Shown here piece by piece: positions 43,031 to 54,668 of a stretch of DNA of 64,000 bases (its first letter is position 1; the number at the start of each line of letters is the position of its first letter). The notes beneath the pieces were generated by a model. It saw only the letters and a program-made list of their open reading frames with translations, had not been told where the DNA came from and ran no database searches. The stretch lies in NCBI GenBank assembly GCA_946811185.2, contig OX328105.1:41156845-41220844 (forward strand), read 5' to 3'. The position numbers and the translations under genes were made by a program. The DNA comes from Hippopus hippopus (Eukaryota; Mollusca; Bivalvia; Cardiida; Cardiidae).

Positions 43031-43292
43031 CTTGCCTTGTTTACCGTAGAGGTCTTCGTCTGCGACACAAACAGACCAAATGACACAAGTCTTCGGGTAC
43101 ACAGCCTAAAATAGTCAGTGAAAAGTAGGGCTGAAAAACAACGTCCCTACGTTACTCCTTTAATATAATGCTTACAACGTATTAATTAGCCCTCGTATCA
43201 TTTCCTTTTATAATATCGACTAATTATACTTTTATACAGAAATGTAACATAATATAATCTCTAAATTCGAAGCCATATGTTTCCTTTGGCAA

Positions 43293-43331
<39 letters not shown>

Positions 43332-44220
43332 AATTATTAATGCCTGTATTAAAGTATGATGCCATATTTTTTTTGTATAGGTAAATATATCTTGTATATG
43401 TTACGTTTGCCTTTAACTCGTGTAATGGGTATAACTGAGCAATATATTCTATTCTATTCTATCGACTAGTACAGGTATGACAAATGGATGGATAGGCATA
43501 TTCCTAGTTTACAACATGCGAAGGTTGTCCCAGTAAATCGTAGACTGAGTCTACTGTTACAAAAGTAACCACCATGCAAGCTTTCAATTTTCACGTATTT
43601 TATATACATGTACATGTCAGCTGAGTGTAAACACAAAATTACAGCTGAAAATGTTTAACTGTAAAATTTCTGGACACAATATAAAACCACAGGGTTCCCT
43701 TACCCGGCGCATGCTGGCGTCGTCGTATTCTTTTTAGGAAGTACTGCGTAGAAACGTTCCATGTTCTTCACACCACTGTATATATATTTGCGATGCTGCC
43801 TTTTTTGGTGGTAGAAGGGGGTGGGCTCGTTGATTTCGCATACCATCGACAACCGTTTATCTTTTTGTTAAAAGTGAGGGACCCATGCCACGTCCGTGTT
43901 AATAATGAGTAGAAAAGTGCTGAAACTTTCAACTATACGAGAAAATGTTCTAGACACAACAATTCCAGGCAGTATTTCTTCCCTCGTTAGTAACCTTGTT
44001 TCCCACCATGTGCTCATTGGTGACATTTTATGGTCAATTTTGTATAATTATTATGCATTGGTCAGTCGATTTGCTCACTGCAGTATTATCAGCAGTTTTT
44101 TGTTTACGCCATGGTTCTACCACCGTCAATGACGTTACCCGCGTCCTAGCAGGGTTTTCGTTTACTCTGTACACTATTCGCCCATCCATTGCTATCTGCC
44201 ATGCAACCTGAACACTAGGT
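43031..44220. other. Non-coding with GT microsatellite
   Basis: (GT)18 at 43295-43330. GTTGTCCCAGTAAATCG at about 43525 resembles a mariner terminal sequence. Open frames at 43896-44211 carry no domain. Confidence 0.45.
43295..43330. repeat. (GT)n microsatellite
   Basis: 18 uninterrupted GT dinucleotides. Confidence 0.97.
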
Positions 44221-44224
44221 TCCT

Positions 44225-45375
44225 TGAACAAAAGGGCCATGAAGGCCCTGTATCGCTCCACTGGCTTTTAATTAAAAACCCAACTCGCCAAACATTACAA
44301 TTCTTGGCCAATCGGTTTCGAACTATAAGACATACACAATTTTCTCTATGAAATCCCACGAGAAAGTTATGACCCCAGGGCAAGCCATTTTTGACCACAG
44401 AACTATAATTACATGTACTTGAATCCTGGTAGAGATCCACAAGATAAAGCCTCATATCAAATAATACATGTGTAGGATGTATGGTTATAAACAAGAAGAC
44501 TTTCAAAATTTCCTCAATTAAAGGCCCTGTTAAACATGAGACCCCTGAGACAGGGCTAATTTTGATCCCAGGGCTAAACTCTGACCAAATTCTGAAGTGA
44601 ACCACAACATGAAGCTATGTGCCAAATTTGGTAGCCCTAGGATTTATGGCTTGGAGCAAGATTTTTTTTCAGAATTTTCGTTCTATAAGCACTGATCCAT
44701 TTGGTGGGGCCATTTTGGACTGACCTACTAGATGATAACGCTCATAAAATATTACATCTATAGTTCACGATCAGAAACAAGGAGATTTTTAAATTTGGTA
44801 AATTTGGTAGCCCTAGTTCTTAAGGTTAGTAACGAGAAGCTTTCTAAAGTTTTCACAATTATAAGCTCATGTAAAACTTGTGAACCCTGGGGCGGGGCCA
44901 ATTTTGACTCCAGGGCTACAATTTGGGCCCTCTTGGTAAAGGCCCACTACATAAAGCTACATGCAAAACTTGGTAGCCCTAGGCCTTATGGCTAGGTACA
45001 GGAAGATTTCTAAAGTTTTCACTATATAAGCCCATGTAAAACTTGTGGCCCCCAAGCAGAGCCAATTTTAACCTAAAGGCTACAATTTAATAAGAAACTT
45101 GGTAAAGGTCTATTGGATAAAGCTACATGCCAAATTTCGTAGCCCTGGGCCTTATTGTTTCATCAGAAGATTTTCAAAGATTTTCAATATTTTTCAGTTT
45201 TTGAGTTTTTGAAGAATTAAAATTCATCAAAAATTCTGAAGAGGACCATGGAAGGATCATTTCTGTGAAGTTTCATCAAAATTGGATGGGTAATTTCAGA
45301 GAAGATGTTTGAAACAAAAGTTAACGAACGGACGGACGCATGCACGATAGACACCGGGCCATGACATAAGCCCGC
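44225..45375. mobile_element. Interspersed element with AGGGCCATGAAGGCCCTG end
   Basis: Starts near AAAGGGCCATGAAGGCCCTG, TATCGCTCCACTGG, and ends in GAACGGACGGACGCATG and CCGGGCCATGACATAAGC. Four internal modules repeat TGGTAGCCCTAGG-CTTATGGC (about 44622, 44805, 44970, 45138). GGACGG near the end and CTGTATCGCTCCACTGG near the start relate it to the element at 19950-20575. No coding frame. Confidence 0.65.
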
Positions 45376-45419
45376 TAAAACCCAATGTATCTCTCCGTGC
45401 TTAAAGTTTGGTTTGCATT

Positions 45420-45660
45420 GGAGTTTAACGCCATTTTAACAGCTTAGGTCGTATCATGGCATGCACCTACGTATGTGTTTCATGGCTTTCTCACACCAGT
45501 AGACACAACTTTCTTTCAAAGCCACTGACTACTTTTCTCACATGCATCAGAGGTGAGAGGGGAAAAACTCCCAAAAAGAAAGTTTGCCTCAGCCAGGTAT
45601 CAACCACCACCAGGTCACGAGCCAGATACACTAACCACTATGCTACTCAGCCAGGCTCCC
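45420..45660 (-). mobile_element. SINE-like element
   Basis: GGAGTTTAACGCCATTTTAAC at the left. The minus-strand right end has GGCTGAGTAGCATAGTGG (box A-like) and GTGACCTGGTGG in the box B position, more diverged than family A. Confidence 0.5.
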
Positions 45661-45918
45661 TACTTTAATTAGAGTTTCTTAAATGTGTCTTTGAAGTCAT
45701 ACCAGTCATCACCAAATGTAACATCTGCTTAATGTTTTTTAAGGCTAAATGTTGTCCAATGTGAAAAGAAAGATGTTTTTTTTTTTAAAGCATGTGTACT
45801 TTTAATTATATCCACTGTGCAGTACACCCATTTTGTCATTAACAAACATTTACATAAATATATTCTAGAGAAAAACCAGGGTCAATATTCATCAACTTTT
45901 CCTAAGAACTTTCTTAGT
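45661..45918. other. Non-coding
   Basis: No gene. About 45877-45918 (GGTCAATATTCATCAAC) matches the left end of the element at 46609-46800. Confidence 0.4.
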
Positions 45919-46148
45919 CTTATCCCTTTACCAAACAATTCCGGGTTTTCACGACCCTGAGAAAGAAGCCTTCTGAAAACATTGTGGGAAAAGGAGAAAA
46001 TGCTGGTAACCAGCATTTTCTCCTTTTCCCACAATGTTTTCTACCCTTCCTAAAACAAATTCCAATTTTTGAGTCAAATTGATTTTGTCGTCTGCAAATG
46101 CTTCCGATTTGGACTAGTCTAGAATAATGTTGTTTGGTAAAGAGTTAT
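45919..46148 (+). mobile_element. M1 MITE, near-consensus
   Basis: CCCTTTACCAAACAATTCC to TTTGGTAAAGAGTTAT. The core has complete 33-bp arms around GGTAACC. It probably sits within an older MITE (45877 to about 46235). Confidence 0.85.
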
Positions 46149-46246
46149 TCTCAAAAATATCTACATTTGAAAGTTTAAACCAACTGCTTTAGCCAATCAA
46201 AAGTTGAGTTACTTTCAAAATCTATTATTAGGCCAAAATTGCCCTT

Positions 46247-46436
46247 AACCCTTAGGCTGCAAAGCACGACTCTCGGCACTTTTGCAGCCGGCGTAGATCA
46301 AGATCAGACTGCACAGAACGAGCAGTCTGATCTTAGATCTACACTATTTTTCCTCGATTAATAACTTTGAAATTGCAATATTTGGGTTTTATACTATTGG
46401 CTGGAAACTTTCATTTGACTAAATTAGCTGGTTAAG
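46247..46436 (+). mobile_element. M2 MITE, complete
   Basis: TTAACCCTTAGGCTGCAAAG at the left, TTAGCTGGTTAAGG at the right, core palindrome 46289-46346 with loop AGAACGAG. Confidence 0.8.
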
Positions 46437-46608
46437 GTTTAAAAATGGTTGGTGAATGCAGACCCAGACTGTTAGTACATTAACACCATGAAATTTTCTA
46501 CAAAATACAGTTGAGAAAAAGTTTTCAAAAATATATCTTCAGAGACATGGATTCAAAAATAAACCAGGGATCCCATACAGGTAAATACATTGGGTCCTTT
46601 GGTAAACT

Positions 46609-46800
46609 TGGTCCATATTCACCAATCATTCTATGTAACATTCTAAGTCTATTTCAAAATCTAGAAAGTCAAACAATTTCTGATTGGCTAAACCAACGGT
46701 TCAGCCAATCAGAAATCTTTTAATTTGTAATTTAGGAATTTCTTGAAGATTAGACTTTCAAAAAAAAAAAAATCAGAATGACTGATGAATATAGGCCCAG
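46609..46800. mobile_element. Small MITE with GGTCCATATTCACC ends
   Basis: Left TTGGTCCATATTCACCAATC, right GATGAATATAGGCCCA. Internal inverted pair TTTCTGATTGGCTAAACC / GGTTCAGCCAATCAGAAA. Confidence 0.6.
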
Positions 46801-47375
46801 ATCGATTTTTTCCCCAAAAAAATTGTGCCACAAAGCTTCTCTTCTCTACCTGTATGTTTTAGTACTACTAATTTTTTGTCTACAATTCTCTTAAGTGATT
46901 GCTCATGTGTTGCAATGTTGATTTGAGCTCAATAAACTTTTGTCTTTTGGTCAGTTTAACAACCACTGATAGTTCCATTGCAAGAACATCCCTTTCTTTT
47001 TCTCTTTGATTTAAAGAACTTTTTACCAGGCCTACACTTTACCTCTGAGCCACACAGGACCCTGATAAAATTCTAGACATCCCAAATTCAGAGCGTTTAA
47101 AGATGACAAATTAATTATGGCTTATCTCTTTACCAAACAACAGAACTTTAGATTAGTCCAAATTAAAAGCATTTGCAGATGACAAATTCAAGGTGGTGAG
47201 GAGAATATGCTGGTTTAATCTCCAGATTGTGTATTGAAGGGTTACCTCTTTCACTGCCAATAGCAACTTTAATATCATTTGCTGATGACGTAGATCAAGA
47301 TCAGACTGCACAGAACATGCAGTGAAAGAGTTTACTCTCTACCACTCAACAAAGTTATAAACAAGTTCAAATTTA
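46801..47375. other. Non-coding with M1 and M2 parts
   Basis: A worn M1 (47131-47244, core missing), the start of another near 47035, and an M2 core at about 47289-47325. Confidence 0.5.
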
Positions 47376-47641
47376 AATGAGCCGTGCTCTGTGAAAAGGG
47401 GGCTTAATGCATTTGCGAAAAGTATCGACCCAGGTCAGCCTGCGCAGTCCGCGCAGGCTGACCTGGGCCGACACTTTTCGCTATTGATCAATTTTCTGTA
47501 TGTCTAAGGACCAGTCTACCTCATCATTTAGTTGAGTATTAAAAAAGGTGACTGTTATGGATCCATAAGTATGTAATGGTTTGCTCGGTGTGATGGATTA
47601 TGGAGATGCATTAAGCCCCCTTTTGCCAGAGCATGGCTCAA
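47376..47641 (+). mobile_element. M3 MITE, complete reference copy
   Basis: GAGCCGTGCTCTGTGAAAAG at the left, CTTTTGCCAGAGCATGGCTC at the right. The core CCCAGGTCAGCCTGCGCAG is followed by its perfect complement at about 47428-47470. Confidence 0.85.
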
Positions 47642-49467
47642 ATCATTTGTAGACGACAACTGTTGCTTACATAGTGGGATTTGTCTCTGAAAAGCTAGAA
47701 AACATTGTTGGAAAAGGAGAAAATATTGGTAACTCACATTTTCTTTTTATCCAACAATGTTTTCTAACGCTTCTTCCTCAAGGTTGTTTAAACTTGGGAT
47801 TGTGTGGTAACAACCAAAAGTTTTAAAACATACAAAGAAGCAATATACTGAATATGAATTGTGAGGGAGGATATTTTCTGGGTTTGAAAGAACGATAGAA
47901 AAAGAAACTGTATAAAAACAGAATCACCTGGTTTATGAGAAAGTAACCTATCATCCCCATATTTGTTCGAAGATAATTTCTAGAGCAGAAAAAAAAATGT
48001 TAAAAAAAAAAATCAAAAAGGAAAACCACAAGAAGAACAAACAGAAGCAACAAACAAGCTCTAAGATTACTGTTATTTACAAAATACAATTCACCCTGCA
48101 CCTGATAACACAATTTTGGACTTGTCCAGATTCCAAACATTTGCAAGTGACAAACTGAATTCGGCTGAATGATGGGATCTCTCTCTGAAAAGGTAGATAA
48201 AATTGTGGAAAAAGGAGAAAATGCTAGTTATCAGCAGTTTCTCCTTTTCCTTCAGTGTTTTCAAAAGCTGTTATCCTCTGGGTCAGTAAAACTCGAGATT
48301 GTTTGGGAATGGGTTTTAACTAAAATACAAGTAATCTAGAGGAAAAAAAAGTATCACACAAGCAAAAACATCACAGTCATTCTGGGTAATCATACACACA
48401 AACAAAAACCCAAGATTATCAAATAAAGACGTGACAGATGTATGAGCCTTGCTCTGAGAAAAGGAGGCTTATTGCATCTGCGAAAAGTATTGACCCAGAT
48501 CAGCCTGTGCAGTTCACAAAAAGGGGCATAACTGTGTCAAAAATACTTTGATGGTTATCTGACCTTGTTGTATAGGTTTTCCTTTTGTTAGTAAACAACT
48601 TGTACTAGTTTGAAGTAAATATCTTCTTTAATAAAAGATATTATACGAAATGTCAAAGTTGTTGCATGACAATACAGACTTTGCCGCTACCAATGTTGGA
48701 CACTGGAGCTACGACAACACCTCAAAGTTTTCTTTGAAAGCAGCTGAGCTAAAAATGTTGGTTACTGGCATTTTCTCCTTTTTCCACAATGTTTTCAAAA
48801 GTCTTCGTTCTTTAGGTTGTTAAAACTTTGGATTGTTTAGCAAAGGATTGTGTAAAGTGCAGATCTAGCTGCTATGTATGAAAGAAATTATGAAGTGAAA
48901 AAGTGTCTGAAGAAACACATACATGTACCATCTAGGTCAGGGCACCATGGCCTACAGATCAAATACCTTGACCAAATGTCAAGGGAACCCATGTGAAAAC
49001 AGAATAAGAAGTTACAGCATAAAGTAGAAAACAATTTCAAAAGAATATTTTGATGAATTTTATATTTGAAAACAAATTAAATCATTAATAAATTAACCTT
49101 GTTAAAGAAACAGAAAAAGAAGTTACAACACAAGGTAGTAAACACTTTCAAATAAATATTTAGAAGAGTTTATATTTGAAAACAATTTTAATCATTAATG
49201 AATTAACCTTGTTAAAACAAAAAACAGTTTTCAAAAGCTTTATTCCTTGAGTTGTTAGAACAAAGGATTGTTTGGTATAGGGTTAAATCAGTAATTAATC
49301 TATTTTTACATGTATAAGCAAAGTAACTAATCTTTCATGAAATCAACACAGCACAAATCAGCACATTATATCTATAACATCAAGAAGTTTTCTGGTATAT
49401 TAACCATTATTCAAATCAACCTTTACCACAAAATAAAACACTTTTGCAAAGTCTGTTTCCAGGAATT
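47642..49467. other. Repeat-rich 3' flank of the coiled-coil gene
   Basis: M1 copies at 47642-47812, 48093-48316 and 48752-48846 (half) and a remnant at 49218-49287, an M3 fragment at 48442-48545, and a relative of the 41057-41470 element at 48520-48755. A duplicated segment (AATTTATATTTGAAAACAA ... TTAACCTTGTTAAA) occurs at about 49060 and 49165. A possible minus-strand AATAAA lies at 49244-49239, about 225 bp after the stop. Confidence 0.5.
48093..48316 (-). mobile_element. M1 MITE
   Basis: CCTGCACCTGATAACAC to GTTTGGGAATGGGTTTTAA. Core GCTAGTTATCAGC. Confidence 0.65.
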
Positions 49468-49690
49468 TTAAAAAATTTCATCTTTCCCCTCATTTTCATA
49501 ATGTTTGTTGACATGACGAGCGAAATCCTCTTCAGACATGTCATCGTCCTTCATCATTCTACACACCGGACAGATTCCGGCGATGTGGGAAAGCTGGTGA
49601 TCTTCAAATGTTTGATCGTCAATGTCTGCTGAGAAAGACATACCACATTCCGGACAGAACTTCATTCCCATCCCCTCAGCATCGTAGAAT
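49468..49690 (-). CDS. TAX1BP1/CALCOCO-like protein, last exon (two zinc fingers)
   Basis: Final exon of the minus-strand gene; the acceptor TTATTATGCAG precedes 49690. It encodes residues 480-552 of the visible protein and stops at TAA (49470-49468). Finger 1 is C491-x2-C494 ... FEDH510-x3-H514. Finger 2 is C519-PV-C522 ... FARH538-x3-H542. Two closely spaced C2H2 fingers with the FxxHxxxH ending, after long coiled coils at the extreme C-terminus, are the hallmark of TAX1BP1 and CALCOCO proteins, where they bind ubiquitin and myosin VI during selective autophagy. The N-terminal SKICH domain that would prove the family lies outside the window. Which paralogue this is cannot be told. Confidence 0.82.
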
Positions 49691-50444
49691 CTGCATAATA
49701 AGGAGACGGGTATAAGATATAACTCTTTAACATTGAGAGCACTGAATATACCAAACAAACATTTTTACACTAGAAAAATGACCCAAAAAATTGCAATTTT
49801 ACAGCCACTATTTTACGGTTGCTTTTATAATTGTTTCGGCAAAGCTTACACTGTAGATCGAAGATCAGACAGAACGTTTTTTGCAGCTTGGTCTTTGCTT
49901 AAACTGGCTGCAAAGGTAACTATAGTTGTATAGTTGTGAAATGCCTTGATGAGTTACATCGCAGCTGAGTGAAATTAACTTATTCATGAAAAAAAAAAAA
50001 GGAAAATGAAGAACGATTCAAAATGGCCCACTTTATTTAGACTAAGCAACAATGATTCATTCCATTTCTCTATTTTTCTTTCTTTTTGGTGGGGAGGGGG
50101 GGGGGGTCTATATCCCATCTAATAATGACCCTTTAGTGTACAGGCATATCTCTGCACCTAACAGCTTTGGAAAATATCATAGCAAAACAACTAAGGACAC
50201 TTTCACTGGCATTCAGATCATAAGTAGCTTTTGCAGATAGAAAAGATCAAGATCAGACTACACGGAATACGTAGTCTGGTCTTTGATCTACACTGTCTTG
50301 ATTTCTACTCCGTGGCTGAGATTCATCTTCATTACAAGTGAGTGATAAATTATCCTTCAACATCAAAAATGCTGAAAATATTATCAGGCAGAATCAAAAA
50401 CTCAGTTTTAGGAATTAAAACCATCTGTATGTTATGATAAATAC
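49691..50444. other. Intron with M2 copies
   Basis: M2 cores at about 49853-49900 (diverged) and 50243-50298 (clean palindrome with loop GGAATACG). G-rich stretch at 50089-50107. Confidence 0.6.
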
Positions 50445-50544
50445 CTTTCTTTTTCATCTTTGTCAAACATCATTGGGGCTGAGGGTCTTACATCTGGTAG
50501 AACTACTTTCAGATTGAAGCCATCCAGTTTTGGTCCATCAAGAT
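50445..50544 (-). CDS. TAX1BP1/CALCOCO-like protein, exon 8 of visible 9
   Basis: Acceptor CTACAG before 50544, donor AAAG|GTATTT after 50445. Phase 1 in, phase 2 out. It encodes LDGPKLDGFNLKVVLPDVRP then SAPMMFDKDEKE, a short linker between the proline-rich region and the zinc fingers. Confidence 0.85.
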
Positions 50545-51152
50545 CTGTAGGAGTATAGTACAACCTTTGTAGAACTGAACTCAGATTTAATAGCTTATGC
50601 TAACAGTGTCGATACAAGACCAGACTTAACAGATTGTGCTGTCCAATCTTGGATCTTATTGTTCACTTTTTGCCTGATATTTTTCCAAAAACAGCTTAAT
50701 CCTTTACCACACAATCATGCCTTTTAACAATCCTCAGGAAGATGGCCTTTTGAAAACATTGTGGGTAAGGAGGAATGCTGGTAACCAACATTTTCTCCTT
50801 TTCCCACAATTTTTTCTAAACTTCACAGACAAATCCCATCTTTTGTGTCAATCATTTTTTGTGTAGATCAAGATCAGATGGTACAAAATATGCTGAGTGA
50901 TCTTGGATCTGCACAGTTCATTTTCATGAACTTTATGGATCCATAATTATATGATTATAAATGTATCTTTGCCAGAGGAATGCTGATTTTCTATGGATTG
51001 GAATTGTACAAAGAAGTCATTTCAACAACAACAGAGAGACTATTTCTACTAAGGATAAGCTGCTGATGTAAAAACCAATCTGTTCAGATTATTTCACTGT
51101 ATGCAACATACACAACTTCTTCTCAACACAAACATAAAATATTTCTGTAAAG

Positions 51153-51412
51153 GAGTCATGCTGTGCTGAAAGGCGCTTTATGCACCTGCAAAAAGTATTG
51201 ACCCATGTCAGCCTGCGCAGTCCAAGCAGGCTGACAAGGGTCAATACTTTTTGCCATTTGTAAATTTTCTGCATCTCAGAGGACTATTTTACCTCCAGAT
51301 CCAGTCAGTGGTTAGACTACATGGATTTCATAGATCCATAATTATGTGATTACTTACTTGGGCATCAGGGAGATGCACATTAAAGCCCCTTTTGTCACGC
51401 CATGGCTAAAAT
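51153..51412 (+). mobile_element. M3 MITE
   Basis: GAGTCATGCTGTGCTG to TTGTCACGCCATGGCT. Core GTCAGCCTGCGCAG-TCCAAGCAGGCTGAC. Confidence 0.75.
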
Positions 51413-51699
51413 ATTCTGAATTTGACAGATATGTGAGCCAAGCCAGGTAGCTGAGTCAGTTTGTTAGAGGGCTTGAACCCACAGGTCTCTGGTTCAATTC
51501 CCAGCTTATCCAAATTCTTTCTGAGAATTGATGAGAGTCATTGTCACCAGATTCTTTTCTATCTCCCATGTTTTAACAATCCCAAGGAAAACATTGTGAG
51601 AAAAGGAAAAAATGGTGTTAACTAGTATTTGCTCCTCTTCCCACATTTTTTTCTCGAACTTCTACCAATACAAAGAAAATTCCATCATTTCAGTCTCAT

Positions 51700-51900
51700 T
51701 TAATCCTTAACACACAATAAGACTTATAAAAACATTGTGGGAAAAGGAGAAAATGCTGGTAACCAGCATTTTCGCCTTTTCCCACTATGTTTTCAACCCT
51801 TCCAAAAGGAGACTTAAATTTTTGAGTCACACTTATTTTGGCATCTGCAAATGCTTTCACTTTGGACAAGGCTTAAATTTTGTTATTTGGTAAAGAGTAA
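51700..51900 (+). mobile_element. M1 MITE
   Basis: TTAATCCTTAACACACAATA to TTATTTGGTAAAGAGTAA. The segment between the left end and the hairpin is shortened; the hairpin is near-perfect. Confidence 0.75.
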
Positions 51901-52159
51901 AGTTGTACTCTGTAAATGCTGTCAACTAGGGTAAGTCCAAAATTTTGTGATCTGGTATATGGTTTACAAGATTCTGCAAGACATAGGTAATAACCAAAAT
52001 CTTCATATTCATTTTGTCAAACTACCTAAAAACTTTGGGACAGTGTAATAAAAGACAAGACTAAACATTCAATACAGTCTGATCTCGATCTACACTGACC
52101 ATAACATCTAAAACTGTTATTAGAGCCAGACAATCTTATCAATAAACTTATTAACTTAC

Positions 52160-52619
52160 CATCAAGTTTATATTCAGACAAAACTGCAGCCTTTTTTGCA
52201 GTTGACAATTTGACAGGCTCAAGAGGGGGTGGAAGAGGGGTCAAAGGCTCATCTAGGGTTTTCTTTCCAGCTTCATCATCAATAAGAGCCTCTGGTTTAG
52301 GTGATGCGGCTCTTCCCCTCTCAATCAGTACTTCCACTGGCTCATCCATCTGTTTCCCAGGGATACCTGGGATCTGTTGTCCCTCAGCCCCACTGAGAGG
52401 GTTTGACACCCCTCTGGGGACAGTTGCCATTGGATAGACCAATGGTGGGGGAGGTTGTGCCGTGTTGGCCGCCGCTGACTGGTGAGGGTATTGCATGGGT
52501 CCTGTTTGTGGGTACATCAGCCAAGAGTTTCCAGGACTGCCATATACCATGTATGGAAATTTACTGTCATAAACAGAACCACCAGACCGCTGACTGGACA
52601 TACTGGCTCCTGTTTCATC
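52160..52619 (-). CDS. TAX1BP1/CALCOCO-like protein, exon 7 (Pro-rich linker)
   Basis: 460 bp, phase 0 in (acceptor GATATTTAG) and phase 1 out (GATG|GTAAGT). Residues 293-445: a Ser/Tyr/Gly/Pro-rich, probably disordered region with PPPPLVYPM and PLTPLPPPLEPVK, then charged sequence ending AAVLSEYKLD. Such a linker separates coiled coils from C-terminal fingers in this family and usually carries short docking motifs, though I cannot name one here. Confidence 0.85.
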
Positions 52620-53243
52620 CTAAATATCAATAAAGAGCTGTAATTAATGAATTTCAGTCAAAACACAACACTCTATGCAGTGAACAGCTTTTGAAAACTT
52701 TAATAAAGAAAAAGACTTTGCTTGTAACAAACAATCAATCATTTTCCCATAATAGTTTTTAAACCATTTAATAATAACAGTTTCCTCTACATAATATGTA
52801 ACAAGGTTTGGTTATGTAAAACTTATCCAGTCCAGTTGTAAGTTGATTTCATGTTCTTTTAAGACAGTTAAAGGTATTTCAACTAACCATTTATGACACA
52901 ATTCCACATTTTAACAACCCTGAGAAAGAAGGCTTCTAAGAATATTGTGGGAAGTGGAGAATGGGATAATGCTACTCTGTCATCATTATGCCAAGACAAT
53001 TTTAAACTTGTCCTAACTGAAAGCATTGCCGATAAAAAATCAAATGTATCTCTAATGGTGGCATTTGTCTTTGATAGGAATGGAAAATATTGTGGGAAAA
53101 GGAGAAAATACTGGCTTCCAGCATTTTCTCCTTTTCCCACAATGTTTTCAAAAGCCTTCTTCCATTGGTTTTGTTAAAATACACAACTGTTCAATAAAGG
53201 AATAATGATGCTTCGATATGTTGACTAAAACATTAACACTTAC
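52620..53243. other. Intron with composite M1 remnant
   Basis: 52885-52965 is the left end of a forward M1 and 52985-53205 a reverse M1 with an intact core (CTGGCTTCCAGC centre). They probably form one element inserted in another. Confidence 0.6.
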
Positions 53244-53318
53244 GTTTCTTCCTTGGTTACACTGTCTCAGTCTGATGTTCAGCTCTTCAATAGTCTTCTC
53301 TTTCTCACTAACACAATT
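53244..53318 (-). CDS. TAX1BP1/CALCOCO-like protein, exon 6
   Basis: 25 codons, phase 0 at both ends (acceptor TCTCTTTTCAG, donor GAAAC|GTAAGT). It encodes NCVSEKEKTIEELNIRLRQC then NQGRN (residues 268-292), the end of the coiled-coil region. Confidence 0.85.
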
Positions 53319-53417
53319 CTGAAAAGAGAAATTAAAACTTAACATAAAATCTGCATTTTTCTTTATCTAACCCTTTACCACACATTCCCAACTTTTAAGG
53401 ACCCTGAGAAAGATGCA

Positions 53418-54518
53418 GGGTTTTCCTTGATGCAAGATTTTGTGCGTTTTGACGCATTTTTAAGGAAAATGACGCGCTATTTTTTTCAACAGTGCGTCAT
53501 TGTCGACGCACAAATACGATAAGAGTTACTAACGATCGTATATACTACCGACAATGTGACACCGCGAGTAGATGAAAAATCTGGAGTACGAAGTAAAATT
53601 GGGTCGAAACACTGGACTGTGTATTGATTTTACCAGAAAACTGTCCGTCTTCAAACAGCTCGAAACTAAACCAGTCGATCTCTAATGAAAACAATATGGC
53701 TCTGTCAAAATCAACATCATTCTTGCTGTCTGCAAGGAAGAATAGCCCTTAAACAAAGATCAGATGATAAAACGCCTGGTAAGAGCACTTAGAAAATCAT
53801 TTCAAAGTCTCGAGGGTTTACTGTAAATTAGCTAAAGAGATACACGTTTTTATTCGTTGAAAACTGCGGCATGAATGTGACCCATGTGTCAAACCACAAG
53901 AATTGGCAGTTTAATTGGTGAAAGTCGTGTATTTTCGGCCGAAATGGGTATCTCTATCAAGCTAAACAATAGAGACTTCCCAATCCGGCGGACAACAAGC
54001 TATTTTCACCAATTAAACGGTCAATTCCTGTGATAAAAACAAAATAAAATAATCCTTTACCACAGATAGAAGATGCACAAACTTCAAAATTCAACCCTTG
54101 TGCAAGATCAAAACACTAGCGGTCATGATGATACTCTTGCAAGATTAAAATCACTTTGAGATCTGACAATTTGTCTGCAGCTATCTTGGGCATATTTGCT
54201 TGTTGAAAACAGGTGTACATAAAGCATACTCTAGATACTCTTTATGAAAAAGGTACCATCTAGGCTGTAAGCTCCCTCTATATAGAGAACCTCTGGTGTT
54301 ATTGTTTATCTACCACTATGTAATAAAACATATAGGGTATAAAAAGATTTACAGTGCATAGAAAACACAAATAAACACACGTTATTTCACAAATAGTAGC
54401 TTTTGTCTAAGCCAATTACATTTTGTTGTGACCCCCACAAATTCCAAAAAGACCCCCATTATTTTTGACTAGGGGGGTCACAATGACCCCTTATTTTTGT
54501 TGCCAAGGGAAAACCCTG
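53418..54518. mobile_element. hAT-like non-autonomous element inserted in an M1 copy
   Basis: Left end GGGTTTTCCTTG, right end CAAGGGAAAACCCTG. Flanking AAGATGCA occurs at 53410-53417 and 54519-54526, a perfect 8-bp target duplication of the hAT type. Removing the insert and one AAGATGCA rejoins an M1 copy. No transposase frame. Internal GC-poor sequence with TGACGC-type repeats near the left end and GGGGGTCACAATGACCCC near the right. Confidence 0.75.
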
Positions 54519-54668
54519 AAGATGCATTTTGAAAACAATGCGGGAAAAGTAACCAGCATTTTCTCCTTTTCCCACAATGTTTTCTACCCTACCAAAGACA
54601 AATTGCATTGTTTGAGCCATGTTTGGAATGTTGTCTGCAAATGCTTTCAAGTCTGCGTTTTTGTCATA

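Larger units (their letters stand above)
50545..52159. other. Intron with M1, M2, M3 and SINE parts
   Basis: M2 cores (about 50605-50665, 50867-50922, 52055-52100), M1 (50696-50850; 51560-51665 remnant; 51700-51900), M3 (51153-51412) and a SINE family A head (51430-51560). Confidence 0.6.

Noticed and set aside
52210..52633. Plus-strand frames opposite the proline-rich exon
   Set aside because: Shadows of the minus-strand exon at 52160-52619, whose splice sites and phases fit.
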